Shown piece by piece: positions 17,283 through 25,795 of a stretch of DNA of 64,000 nucleotides. Position 1 is the stretch's first letter, and each line of letters starts with the position of its first letter. The DNA is taken from positions 248,001 through 312,000 of the forward strand of contig NZ_RCWH01000003.1 of NCBI RefSeq assembly GCF_003668635.1, read 5' to 3'. Under the pieces are notes generated by a model. The model was not told where the DNA came from. It was given only the letters and a program-made list of their open reading frames with translations, and searched no databases. The translations under genes and the position numbers were made by a program. Origin of the DNA: Planomicrobium sp. Y74 (GTDB taxonomy: Bacteria > Bacillota > Bacilli > Bacillales_A > Planococcaceae).

Positions 17283-18992
17283 ATGAAAAAGGATTTGCGG
17301 ATCAATAGTAAAGTATTTGAGGGAGCGATGAAAGCACCGAACCGGGCAATGCTCCGGTCGGTTGGTGTTACAGATGAAGATTTCAAAAAACCGATGATTG
17401 GTGTTGCGAGTACCTGGAGTCAAGTGACACCCTGCAATATACATATTCATGATTTAGCCGTCAGTGCTAAAGAAGGGGCAAGAGCTGCAGGTGGAGTACC
17501 GTTTATCTTTAATACAATTACTGTGTCGGATGGTATTTCAATGGGGACGGAAGGCATGCGTTATTCGCTGCCGAGCCGCGATGTCATTGCGGATTCCATT
17601 GAAACAGTGGTCGGAGCGGAAAGTCTGGATGGGCTTGTGGCAATCGGAGGCTGTGATAAGAACATTCCAGGCTGCATGATTGCCATCGCCAATTCGGATG
17701 TTCCCGCGGTCTTTGTCTACGGCGGAACGATTGCGCCTGGACGCCATAATGGCCAGGATATTGATATCGTTTCTGTTTTTGAAGGAGTCGGCCAGCACAA
17801 TAACGGAGACATCAATGATGATACATTACGAAGCATCGAGTGCGGAGCTTGTCCGGGAGCGGGATCTTGCGGAGGAATGTATACTGCGAATACAATGGCG
17901 TCTGCTGCTGAAGCAATTGGCATCAGCTTGCCTGGCAGTTCATCAAACCCAGCTGAGTCACAAGCTAAACTGGCTGATTGCGTAAAAGCGGGAGCTGCAG
18001 TTTACAACCTGCTGGAAAAAGAAATTTATCCGAAAGACATCATGACGAAAGAAGCGTTTGAAAATGCAATTACTGTTGTCATGGCACTCGGTGGCTCGAC
18101 AAACGCAGTCCTGCATTTATTGGCGATTGCCCATGCCAGTGAAGTGGATTTGACGATTGATGATTTCAACCGCCTGCAAAAGACAGTGCCGCATATTGCG
18201 GACTTGAAACCGAGCGGCAAATACGTCATGCAGGACCTTCACCGCGTCGGAGGCGTCCAGGCCGTTATGAAGCTCCTTCTGGAAGCCGGTTACCTCCATG
18301 GGGATTGTATGACAGTCACCGGTAAAACAGTAGCCGAAAATTTAAAAGATGCTCCTGACCTTACTGAAGGACAGAAAGTGATCACACCGCTTGATCAGCC
18401 GAAACGAAAAGACGGTCCATTGATTGTCTTAAAGGGTAATCTTTCTCCTAGCGGGGCCGTTGCAAAAGTATCCGGGGTGAAAGTCAAACGCCATACGGGA
18501 CCAGCGCGTGTCTACGATACCGAACAGGAAGCTACAGCAGCCGTCATGGCCAATGAAATCGAAGACGGAGATGTTCTGGTGATCCGCTATGTCGGCCCGA
18601 AAGGCGGTCCGGGAATGCCTGAGATGTTATCGATTTCTGCAATTTTGGTAGGCAAAGGGATGGGCGAAACCGTTGCATTACTGACGGACGGCCGGTTCTC
18701 CGGTGGAACCCATGGATTGGTGGTAGGACACATCTCTCCAGAAGCGCAAGCGGGTGGACCAATCGCTTTATTGAAAGAAGGAGACCTGGTGACAATCGAC
18801 TCGGATTTGCAGGAAATCACGGTTGACGTTTCTGAAGAAGAATTGAATGAGCGCCGTAAATTATGGCAAGCACCGCCTCTTTATAAGAAAGGTGTGCTTG
18901 GGAAGTATGCCCATAATGTTTCTTGTTCTTCCAAAGGAGCAGTTACAGACTATTTGAATAGAGAAACTTCTCCAAGTGAAGTGAAAATATAA
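17283..18992 (+). CDS. ilvD: Dihydroxy-acid dehydratase
   Basis: A 569-residue IlvD, the iron-sulfur enzyme that dehydrates dihydroxyisovalerate and dihydroxymethylvalerate in valine, isoleucine and leucine synthesis. Cluster ligands are visible as Cys51 (TPCNIH), Cys124 ([10 protein letters not shown]) and Cys196 ([11 protein letters not shown]), and the C-terminal GRFSGGTHG and [11 protein letters not shown] blocks are typical. Length is complete. It stands alone, with its own promoter and terminator, and not in an ilvBNC-leu operon, as in B. subtilis where ilvD is also separate. No T-box was found, so repression by CodY or similar is only an inference. Confidence 0.96.
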   Translation: MKKDLRINSKVFEGAMKAPNRAMLRSVGVTDEDFKKPMIGVASTWSQVTPCNIHIHDLAVSAKEGARAAGGVPFIFNTITVSDGISMGTEGMRYSLPSRDVIADSIETVVGAESLDGLVAIGGCDKNIPGCMIAIANSDVPAVFVYGGTIAPGRHNGQDIDIVSVFEGVGQHNNGDINDDTLRSIECGACPGAGSCGGMYTANTMASAAEAIGISLPGSSSNPAESQAKLADCVKAGAAVYNLLEKEIYPKDIMTKEAFENAITVVMALGGSTNAVLHLLAIAHASEVDLTIDDFNRLQKTVPHIADLKPSGKYVMQDLHRVGGVQAVMKLLLEAGYLHGDCMTVTGKTVAENLKDAPDLTEGQKVITPLDQPKRKDGPLIVLKGNLSPSGAVAKVSGVKVKRHTGPARVYDTEQEATAAVMANEIEDGDVLVIRYVGPKGGPGMPEMLSISAILVGKGMGETVALLTDGRFSGGTHGLVVGHISPEAQAGGPIALLKEGDLVTIDSDLQEITVDVSEEELNERRKLWQAPPLYKKGVLGKYAHNVSCSSKGAVTDYLNRETSPSEVKI

Positions 18993-18995
18993 CTA

Positions 18996-19035
18996 AAAAA
19001 GGCACACTCTGCTTTAAGAGTGTGCCTTTCTTTTT
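18996..19035 (+). terminator. Terminator of ilvD
   Basis: AAAGGCACACTCT pairs with AGAGTGTGCCTTT around a 5-nt loop (GCTTTA side), followed by CTTTTT. Confidence 0.9.
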
Positions 19036-19112
19036 GGCAACTTCTATGAATCAATCAGAATTCCGTGAGATTTTCAGGTCTTTCATATGCAATACGGTAA
19101 AACATGCATTTT

Positions 19113-19140
19113 TGTTTTTAACTTAGGATTTTGATTGAAG
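19113..19140. repeat. Dispersed intergenic repeat, copy B
   Basis: Partner of 15275-15301, matching at 24 of 28 aligned positions, and again located between convergent genes, 78 nt past the ilvD terminator. Confidence 0.5.
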
Positions 19141-19188
19141 ATAAACGTTTATCCAAAGTGAGAAGATTAAAGAAAGGCATAATATTTA

Positions 19189-20187
19189 TCATGCCTGCTT
19201 CAATTCAGCAGTTTTAGATGAAGGTTGATCGATCCGTTCACAAACCAGTATTTCCCGCAGGAATAAACTCTTTTTCGCGATGCAGCGGTCGATAATCTTA
19301 AAGCCGGCATCTTGAATCATATGGTCGATCGGTTCAATCGTGACAACCAGCAGTTTTTCCGCGAAAGGATGGGCATCTTTCAGAATTCCCTGTTGTTCCT
19401 CTGGTGTTGCATGCGTGTACAGATTATAAGGCATATCGATAATTGCGACGTCGTATTGCTGGGTGATATCGGCGATTGGCCCCAATTCGACCGTTCCCGT
19501 CAATCCGAAATATGCGATGTTTTCACGCGACCCGTCAACGACGAGCGGATTGATATCGCGTCCATCAATATCGATACCCATTGAAAGGGCTTCGACCAAC
19601 ACGGTTCCGATACCGCAGCACGGATCAATCGCTTTAACACCCACAGGATTCGGAACAGCAATATTGGCGACAGCGCGTGCCACTTTCGTGCTGAGTGCAG
19701 TGGAATATTCCCGCGGTTTCTTCTGATGGCGGAACCAGACAGACTCGCTCAGCTTATACTTTCCGAAATACCATCGGCCATGAAATGGAATCAGCCCGAA
19801 TGTGATATCAGGACTATGGACGTCAGCGCGTCCTGTGATGACGGCACCGATTTGCCTTTCAATATCGCGTTTTTCCATATACTCAACTTTATCAGCCAAA
19901 GCCAGGTCATTGATTTTCGGGAAAATCACTTTAAAAGTAGCAGTTTCCATGTCCACATCAGCGGCTTGCTCTAATATACCTGCCAGTCCACTGGCTTCAA
20001 ACAACACTTCAAGCCGCTCTTTGATGAACGGGCTTCTGCTCGGATCGATGCCGAATGTACTTTTAATAATTTTATCTTCCGTATCTTTGCCAAAAAATGC
20101 GCGCATCTCCAAATGGCAAAGTTCCCTTTCATCCCCGTGGTATGCATAAGTGTATATAAATTCACCAGTCGGTGTTAATCGTTTCAA
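19189..20187 (-). CDS. RNA methyltransferase, TRM-G10/UPF0020-like
   Basis: A 332-residue SAM-dependent methyltransferase. The SAM loop is DPCCGIGTVLVEAL (residues 188-201) and the catalytic box is DMPYN (251-255), an [D/N]-P-P-[F/Y]-like motif used for methylation of exocyclic amino groups of guanine or adenine in RNA. The N-terminal ~170 residues precede the Rossmann domain as in archaeal-type TRM-G10 enzymes, although a THUMP domain is not obvious by eye. It starts at TTG behind GAAGGACGGG. It is monocistronic. The substrate (tRNA or rRNA) is not known. Confidence 0.8.
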   Translation of the reverse strand: MKRLTPTGEFIYTYAYHGDERELCHLEMRAFFGKDTEDKIIKSTFGIDPSRSPFIKERLEVLFEASGLAGILEQAADVDMETATFKVIFPKINDLALADKVEYMEKRDIERQIGAVITGRADVHSPDITFGLIPFHGRWYFGKYKLSESVWFRHQKKPREYSTALSTKVARAVANIAVPNPVGVKAIDPCCGIGTVLVEALSMGIDIDGRDINPLVVDGSRENIAYFGLTGTVELGPIADITQQYDVAIIDMPYNLYTHATPEEQQGILKDAHPFAEKLLVVTIEPIDHMIQDAGFKIIDRCIAKKSLFLREILVCERIDQPSSKTAELKQA

Positions 20188-20293
20188 TTCATCCCGTCCT
20201 TCTTTGCTCGTTTTTAGAGCTGCATTTAATCATTATACCAAGAACTGCAGAAAAGCAGCTTATAAGAACAGGCATTGCTCAGATCCCTTGCTT

Positions 20294-20330
20294 TGTATTT
20301 ACAACAATCAAATTTTTATTTGTAAATACA
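20294..20330. promoter_or_regulatory. 11-bp inverted repeat, probable operator
   Basis: TGTATTTACAA (20294-20304) and TTGTAAATACA (20320-20330) are perfect inverted copies 15 bp apart, 70 bp upstream of the esterase pseudogene. The arrangement recalls two-half-site repressor operators in Firmicutes; the regulator is unknown. Confidence 0.45.
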
Positions 20331-20399
20331 TCGTTTAAGTTTACAATTTAATGCAAACGGTACTTAAAAATAGTCAGAGAAGGAAGGGGGGAGCCATTC

Positions 20400-20799
20400 T
20401 TGAAAGTAACACGCAAAATGCTCGATAAACAAATGCGGTTCAAAGGTATTTTGCTGGACCTGCTGGTAACAAAGAAGAGTGAAGAGAAATTCATCGAGTC
20501 CATGCACAATTCGCGTAAGCAGATGAAAAATCTCTATGTCGATAAAAATATGAAAGGCCTGGACTGCAGCGAAGTGCTTGTCAGCCGAAAAGATGGATCT
20601 GCTCCGGGACGAGACGATTGCGTTTTTTGAGAATTTAAGGGAAGCCGGCGTTCCGGTATAGTTCCAACTCTATCAGGAAGCGTTCCACGGTTTTGATATC
20701 ATCAGTCCGAAAGCGGACATCAGCAAAGACGCCAGAGATTTCCTTATGGAAAACTTCAAGTATGCGACCGATCATTATTTTGCGGAGCAGGAGCGTTAA
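20400..20799 (+). pseudogene. Alpha/beta-hydrolase (esterase) remnant with internal deletion
   Basis: The first ~67 codons, from TTG at 20400 behind a very strong ribosome binding site (GGAAGGGGGGAG), read as the N-terminus of an Aes-type acetyl esterase (KMLDKQMRFKGILLDLL, then GLDCSEVLVSRKDGS). At about 20590 the reading shifts frame directly into a C-terminal esterase segment (DLLRDETIAFFENLREAGVP, a TAG stop at the next-but-one codon, FQLYQEAFHGFD with the catalytic His, and ending DHYFAEQER at 20799). The central ~200 residues, including the GxSxG serine, are missing. So the gene has a large internal deletion plus an in-frame stop and is dead. The family call is by eye. Confidence 0.75.
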
Positions 20800-20835
20800 A
20801 ATGAACGTCCTGCAAATAAACAGATTCTTCAAATC

Positions 20836-20875
20836 GGCGGCTGTGGATGATCTTCATCCGCAGTTGCCTTTTTCT
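20836..20875 (+). terminator. Terminator after esterase remnant
   Basis: GGCGGCTG-GGATGA pairs with TCATCC-CAGTTGCC around a 3-nt loop, followed by TTTTTCTTT. Confidence 0.8.
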
Positions 20876-20969
20876 TTAGGCAGCGAAGTTTTCCTTGCCG
20901 GCCGTTTTGGCTTATAGTAGAAACATCTGTCTTGAAAGTTATTTTTGCGCGAAAAGAATGAGGTGACCG

Positions 20970-22583
20970 ATTACGTTATCATCACGATTTAAATTAAGTA
21001 CGATTATTATTTTATTCGTTTGTTCAGTTGTCCTGGTGTCATTATTAATCACCAATCTGCTCGTCGCAGATACGTCGGGGGAAGTGATCGAACAGCAACT
21101 GGAAGAAAAGGCGGTAAGCATTTCCCGGACAGCGGCAGAATCGCAAGTGATCCGGGACGGCCTGCAGTCTGAAGCTGCGGAAGAGAACATTCAGGATTAC
21201 GCGCTTGCCGTCCAACAGGCAACGGAAGTTTTGTTCGTAGTTGTCATGGATATGGATGGCATCAGGAAATCGCATCCGAACCCTGACAATATCGGAAAAG
21301 CGTTTGCGGGGGGTGATGAACTTCGGGTGCTTCGAGGAGAAGCATATACTTCAAGGGCAGAAGGGACGCTCGGACACTCCGTCCGATCTTTCACGCCGAT
21401 TGTCGATGCTGCTGAAAACCAGATTGGTGCGGTCGCAGTGGGAATCTCATTGCAGGAAGTAGATGCGGCCATTCAGCAAAACAGAAAGACGATCCTGCTC
21501 GGTTCGATGATCGGCTTGCTGATCGGAATTATCGGTGCTTTCTGGCTGGCGCGGTACATCAAGAATAACTTGCTTGGGCTCGAACCTCATGAAATTGCAC
21601 GAATCAACGAGGAGCGCAATCAGATGCTCCATTCTGTTTATGAAGGAGTAATCGCCATCGATAAAAACTGCCGGATCCTGTTGGTAAATAAGTCGGCAAG
21701 TGAACTTCTTAGAAAAGCGGGCTTGATGGATAATGAACTTGTCAGCCAGGATATTCGGGAGTTCCTGCCGAACTTGGAACTGGAGCAAGTGCTTCGGGAT
21801 AAAAAAACGATTCTGGACGAGGAACAGAGATTAAACGGTCTCACCGTCATATCGAATCAGGTGCCATTACTGGTAAATGAAGAGGTGATCGGCGCAATTA
21901 TCACATTTCGTGACAAAACAGAATTGAATCAGCTGGCAGAGCAGCTGACCGGTGTGGAAATGTATGCAGAGACGTTGCGGGCACAATCCCATGAATTTAT
22001 GAATCAGCTCCATGTGTTGCTCGGGCTGATTAAATTGGAGGAATACGATCAAGTTTCAAACTTTATCGGAAAACTTGTGGATCATCAGGTATATGAAGTT
22101 GGCAACATTACACGCTATATAAAAGACCCGGTGCTGGCGGGATTCGTTATCGGAAAAATTAGCTTTGCCAGAGAAGCACATGTCGAGTTGTCGATCAGTT
22201 GTGAAACAGAAATACCGAAACCTGCAGATCCGGCGGTGACCCACGAACTGATTACTATAATCGGCAATGTCATTGATAATGCCATTGAAAATGTCGTTGG
22301 TATGGAACAACGAATAATCCATACTGCATTTTCTTACATCGATGAATTGCTGACTGTTACAATCAGCGATACGGGAACCGGTATTCCGGAAGAACTGCAG
22401 GAATCCATTTTCACAAAAGGAGTATCCAATAAAGAAGGATACCACCGTGGCTTCGGGCTCCATCTGGTGAAAAACGGTGTTGATAAACTGGAAGGCTCGA
22501 TCGATGTGGAGTCGGATATAAATAAGGGCACAACATTCGAAATGGTATTGCCTTATGAAGCAGGAGGTGACAGTGATGATTAG
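20970..22583 (+). CDS. CitS/DctS/MalK-type sensor histidine kinase
   Basis: Membrane sensor kinase for di- or tricarboxylates, 537 residues if read from 20970. It has a first membrane helix (STIIILFVCSVVLVSLLI), an extracytoplasmic PDC-type sensor domain (about 45-170), a second helix (ILLGSMIGLLIGIIGAFWLA), a PAS domain, the H-box SHEFMNQLHVLLGLI typical of the CitA/DcuS family, and the N and G boxes NVIDNAIENV, DTGTGIPEE and GFGLHLVKNG. The first canonical start, GTG at 21036, lies inside the first membrane helix, so it cannot be the true start. The frame is open from 20967 and contains ATT at 20970, preceded by ATGAGG, so ATT (or an ATG-to-ATT mutation) is the probable start. It overlaps the regulator gene downstream. 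Confidence 0.88.
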   Translation: MTLSSRFKLSTIIILFVCSVVLVSLLITNLLVADTSGEVIEQQLEEKAVSISRTAAESQVIRDGLQSEAAEENIQDYALAVQQATEVLFVVVMDMDGIRKSHPNPDNIGKAFAGGDELRVLRGEAYTSRAEGTLGHSVRSFTPIVDAAENQIGAVAVGISLQEVDAAIQQNRKTILLGSMIGLLIGIIGAFWLARYIKNNLLGLEPHEIARINEERNQMLHSVYEGVIAIDKNCRILLVNKSASELLRKAGLMDNELVSQDIREFLPNLELEQVLRDKKTILDEEQRLNGLTVISNQVPLLVNEEVIGAIITFRDKTELNQLAEQLTGVEMYAETLRAQSHEFMNQLHVLLGLIKLEEYDQVSNFIGKLVDHQVYEVGNITRYIKDPVLAGFVIGKISFAREAHVELSISCETEIPKPADPAVTHELITIIGNVIDNAIENVVGMEQRIIHTAFSYIDELLTVTISDTGTGIPEELQESIFTKGVSNKEGYHRGFGLHLVKNGVDKLEGSIDVESDINKGTTFEMVLPYEAGGDSDD

Positions 22584-23292
22584 GGTGTTGATCGTAGAAG
22601 ACGATCCGATGGTTGCCGCTTTGAACCGGCAATATGTTGAGCAGATTGGCGGTTTTACGGTCAGTGGTACCGCCTCCGATACCAATAAAGCCAAAAAATT
22701 TCTAAGTGAGGCAGAAATCGATTTGATATTGCTGGATATCCATATGCCCGGCATGAACGGCATCGAATTTCTGGGGTGGATTCGCGAGCAGAAACAGGAT
22801 CTTGATGTGGTCCTGATTACAGCAGCTTCTGAAATGGATCAGATTCAGCGGGCCTTGCGGCTAGGTGCGGCTGACTATTTGATAAAACCGTTTGAATTCA
22901 GCCGCTTCCAGGAGGCACTGCTGCAGTATAAAAAAAATTTTCATAAAATCCGTGATAAGAGCCGGGTCAACCAGCAAGAACTGGACCGCTTGCTGCAGCG
23001 GAAAAATACAACTGGGTCGGAGTTCGCTAACTTGCGGGCATTGCCGAAAGGGTTAACGAAGAATACGCTGCAAACAATCAATGAAGTGATACTGTCGATG
23101 GAGACAGCAACCTTTTCAACGGACGAGCTTGCAAAAGCGGTCAATATTTCCCGTGTATCCGTGAGAAAGTATTTAAAGTTTTTAACCGAAATCGGCTACC
23201 TGGATGAGGATCTGATTTACGGTGTAGGGAGACCCATCTACCAATATCATTTAAATAAGGAAGGTTCACAGCGGCTCCAACCCTATTTATGA
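22576..23292 (+). CDS. CitT/DctR/MalR-type response regulator
   Basis: A 238-residue response regulator partnered with the preceding kinase. The receiver domain has acidic Glu-Asp-Asp at residues 8-10, phospho-acceptor Asp54 (LLDIHMPGMNG) and Lys near 105 (YLIKPFEF). The C-terminal part (residues ~150-235) is the CitB-family helix-turn-helix with FSTDELAKAVNISRVSVRKY. AGGAGGT lies 7 nt before the ATG at 22576, which overlaps the kinase stop by 8 nt; the frame continues upstream to 22555 without a ribosome binding site. It probably activates the transporter gene that follows. Confidence 0.92.
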   Translation: MIRVLIVEDDPMVAALNRQYVEQIGGFTVSGTASDTNKAKKFLSEAEIDLILLDIHMPGMNGIEFLGWIREQKQDLDVVLITAASEMDQIQRALRLGAADYLIKPFEFSRFQEALLQYKKNFHKIRDKSRVNQQELDRLLQRKNTTGSEFANLRALPKGLTKNTLQTINEVILSMETATFSTDELAKAVNISRVSVRKYLKFLTEIGYLDEDLIYGVGRPIYQYHLNKEGSQRLQPYL

Positions 23293-23318
23293 CAGCAACC
23301 ATTGCGGTTGCTTTTTTT
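23293..23318 (+). terminator. Terminator of two-component operon
   Basis: GCAACC, a 5-nt loop, GGTTGC and seven T residues, directly after the regulator stop. Confidence 0.85.
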
Positions 23319-23374
23319 AATTACAATAATATCAATACTTTTATAAGGTATAAGCTGTCTGAAAATTTGTCTAA

Positions 23375-23404
23375 TATAATAAATACGAACTGAAAGCGCT
23401 TACC
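23375..23404 (+). promoter_or_regulatory. -10 box and cre site of carboxylate transporter gene
   Basis: TATAAT at 23375-23380 has no good -35 box, as expected for activator-dependent promoters. TGAAAGCGCTTACC at 23391-23404 matches the CcpA cre consensus except at the last base and would sit at the transcription start, so catabolite repression is likely. Confidence 0.7.
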
Positions 23405-23430
23405 TGAACGGGGCGCAGAAGATAAAGAAG

Positions 23431-24753
23431 ATGGGGTGTTTTACAGTGAAGGAAACGAAACAAATGCCGGCTGATATGCCAGCGAAAAATACAAAGAACA
23501 AATTCACGATTTTTAATATACCAATATTGTGGTTTGGAGTTTTTTCTATCATTGCGATTTACGCGATGTATACTGAAAATCTGCCAGCAGGCATGATTGG
23601 AGCATTACTGATAACCATGGTGCTCGGTGAATTATTTGGCTGGTTCGGCAATAATACGCCGATTGTCCGCACATTCCTGGGCGGCGGTGCCATCGTAGCT
23701 ATTTTTGGATCCGCATTCATGGTCTATAGTGGACTTATGCCTGAAAGCACGTCCACCGCCATTTCAGAATTCATGAGAGACGGCGATTTTCTTAATTTTT
23801 ATATTGCTGCATTGATTACCGGCAGTATCCTGGGTATGGAATCAAAGATTTTGGTGAAAGCGGGTGTCCGCTATGCGTTGCCATTGCTGGCTGCAGTTCT
23901 TGGTGCAGTGGGTCTCGCTGCATTGATCGGTTTGTTGCTGGGCTTTAGTGTGCAGGAAGCTGTACTCGTCATTGCCATGCCTATCATGGGCGGCGGCATG
24001 GGTGCAGGCGCTGTGCCGATGTCCCAGGTCTATTCCGAAATGCTGGGCAATGAACCGGGCTATTATCTATCGATTCTGGTTCCCGCTTTAGCACTGGGTA
24101 ACGTATTCGCGATTATTCTTGCCAGTGTTTTAAACTTAATCGGCAATAAATATCCGAGTCTGACTGGGAATGGACAATTGATCCGTGGTTTCCACTACGA
24201 AAAGAAAGAAACGCCGCGCTATGATTTGGCCAAAATGGGAATCGGCGTATTGGCTGCTGTTTCGTTCTATATTTTAGGGAATCTGCTGGGTGACTTTATT
24301 CCATTGCATCCTTATGCGATTATGATTGTTTTAGTCGCAGCCTTGAAAGTGGGGAATGTCATGCCGGAAGTTATTGTGGAAGGTGCCAGTCAGTGGTATG
24401 AGTTTGTTGCGCGAAACTGGACCAATGCGCTTCTGGTTGGAATCGGGGTTGCTTATACCGATTTGGAAGCGGTTATTAATGCCTTGAGTATCCAATATGT
24501 ACTTATTGTTTTGGCGGTAGTTATTGGAGCAGTTATTGGAGCCGGAGTAGTCGGTAAATTTATGGGCTTCTATCCGATTGAAGCTGCCATCACAGCGGGT
24601 CTCTGCATGGCGAACATGGGAGGAACTGGCGATGTGGCTGTATTGTCCGCTGCCCGGAGAATGGAATTGATGCCGTTTGCGCAAATTTCTTCGCGTCTCG
24701 GCGGTGCATTAATCCTGCTGCTGGCCAGCGTCTTTATACCATTTTTCATTTAA
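23431..24753 (+). CDS. 2-hydroxycarboxylate (malate/citrate) symporter, 2HCT family
   Basis: A 440-residue secondary transporter of the 2HCT family (CitS, CimH, MaeN), taking up malate or citrate with Na+ or H+. About eleven hydrophobic segments are present, together with the two re-entrant loops that carry GGxG motifs: MPIMGGGMGAGAVPMS near residue 190 and CMANMGGTGDVAVLSA near 395. An N-terminal cytoplasmic tail of ~25 residues is normal. It follows the two-component genes, as MaeN follows its kinase and regulator in B. subtilis, and has a cre box. Whether the substrate is malate, citrate or both cannot be read from sequence. Confidence 0.9.
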   Translation: MGCFTVKETKQMPADMPAKNTKNKFTIFNIPILWFGVFSIIAIYAMYTENLPAGMIGALLITMVLGELFGWFGNNTPIVRTFLGGGAIVAIFGSAFMVYSGLMPESTSTAISEFMRDGDFLNFYIAALITGSILGMESKILVKAGVRYALPLLAAVLGAVGLAALIGLLLGFSVQEAVLVIAMPIMGGGMGAGAVPMSQVYSEMLGNEPGYYLSILVPALALGNVFAIILASVLNLIGNKYPSLTGNGQLIRGFHYEKKETPRYDLAKMGIGVLAAVSFYILGNLLGDFIPLHPYAIMIVLVAALKVGNVMPEVIVEGASQWYEFVARNWTNALLVGIGVAYTDLEAVINALSIQYVLIVLAVVIGAVIGAGVVGKFMGFYPIEAAITAGLCMANMGGTGDVAVLSAARRMELMPFAQISSRLGGALILLLASVFIPFFI

Positions 24754-24767
24754 TGAGATTAAACTGG

Positions 24768-24797
24768 GAGGGAAGGGAGAAATCCTTTCCCTCTTTC
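24768..24797 (+). terminator. Hairpin after 2HCT transporter gene
   Basis: GAGGGAAGGGA pairs with TCCTTTCCCTC around a 4-nt loop (GAAA), with only a short T-run, so readthrough into the AEC gene is possible. Confidence 0.65.
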
Positions 24798-24816
24798 TGA
24801 TGGGATGTGAAAGGCA

Positions 24817-25722
24817 ATGATTTTTACCGAAATAATCAATGTAATACTGCCCGTATTCATCTTGCTGGGAATCGGCTTTTTTGTCGGCAAATATATGGAT
24901 ATCAATTCGAAGTCGGTTTCTGATTTATGTATCTACGTATTCAGTCCGGCGCTGTTTTTCCATTCCGTAACGACTTCCTCGTTAGATCTTGGCGATTTAG
25001 GGAAAATCGTGCTGTTTGCCTTGTCATTATTTTTACTGTTTGCGGTGCTTGTTAAATTACTGGGGCTTCTTTTTGGATGGACTTTGTCCTATCAAAATAC
25101 GATGATGCTTGCCAGTGCTTTCCCGAATACCGGAAATTACGGATTGCCGATCGTCTTTTTCGCATTCGGAGATGAAGGAATGGCCATTGCGATTATTTAT
25201 GTCGTCATGCAATCATTGCTGATGAATTCTGCTGGCATTTTTTATGCATCGAACCATGAAAAAACGCCGAGGAAGGATATATTCATAACCATTGTCCGGA
25301 TGCCTGGATTTATTGCCATAACCATAGGGCTGATTATGAAAATTGCTGGTATAGCAGTTCCTGAAGCGATTGGCAACGCCACAAGTTTATTGGGGCAGGC
25401 GGCGGTGCCGGTTTTGCTGACGCTTCTGGGTATTACACTTGCTTCGATCCAGATTAAAAATGTCCTGAAATTCATTGGCACAGCAGCCATACTCAAATTA
25501 ATCGCTTTTCCGGCAATCGGCTTTTTGCTGTTGGCATTGCTTTATCCGGCAGGCTCGCTCGAATCGAAAGTGCTGCTGATTGCTGTGGCGACGCCGGCTG
25601 CTGCAACAACGACATTGTTGGCGATAAAATTCGATATGAATCCGGATATGGTTTCGAGTGCCATGTTCGTCAGCACGTTAGCGAGCATCATTACGATTCC
25701 GATATTGCTGCTGGTACTTTAA
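24817..25722 (+). CDS. AEC family transporter (malate/organic acid permease-like)
   Basis: A 301-residue protein with ten hydrophobic segments of the auxin efflux carrier family, which in bacteria includes malate permeases such as MleP. The family motifs ASAFPNTGNYGLPIVFF (about residues 100-116) and the C-terminal TPAAATTTLLAIKF with NPDMVSS are clear. Its position directly after a 2HCT malate/citrate transporter and its sensor supports an organic-acid substrate, which is an inference. The start follows GGGATGTGAAAGG. A terminator hairpin stands between the two transporter genes, so it may be partly independent. Confidence 0.85.
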   Translation: MIFTEIINVILPVFILLGIGFFVGKYMDINSKSVSDLCIYVFSPALFFHSVTTSSLDLGDLGKIVLFALSLFLLFAVLVKLLGLLFGWTLSYQNTMMLASAFPNTGNYGLPIVFFAFGDEGMAIAIIYVVMQSLLMNSAGIFYASNHEKTPRKDIFITIVRMPGFIAITIGLIMKIAGIAVPEAIGNATSLLGQAAVPVLLTLLGITLASIQIKNVLKFIGTAAILKLIAFPAIGFLLLALLYPAGSLESKVLLIAVATPAAATTTLLAIKFDMNPDMVSSAMFVSTLASIITIPILLLVL

Positions 25723-25744
25723 AATAAAATATATTAGGCAAAAA

Positions 25745-25778
25745 AACTCTCCGGGCTAACTTCATCCGGAGAGTTATT
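25745..25778. terminator. Bidirectional terminator
   Basis: AACTCTCCGG pairs with CCGGAGAGTT around an 11-nt loop, with A-run upstream and T-rich sequence downstream. It serves the convergent AEC and sulfurtransferase genes. Confidence 0.85.
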
Positions 25779-25795
25779 CGTTCATGTTTTAATCC

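Noticed and set aside
20635..20832. 65-codon minus-strand frame
   Set aside because: Antisense to the esterase remnant, whose + strand reading is recognisable protein.
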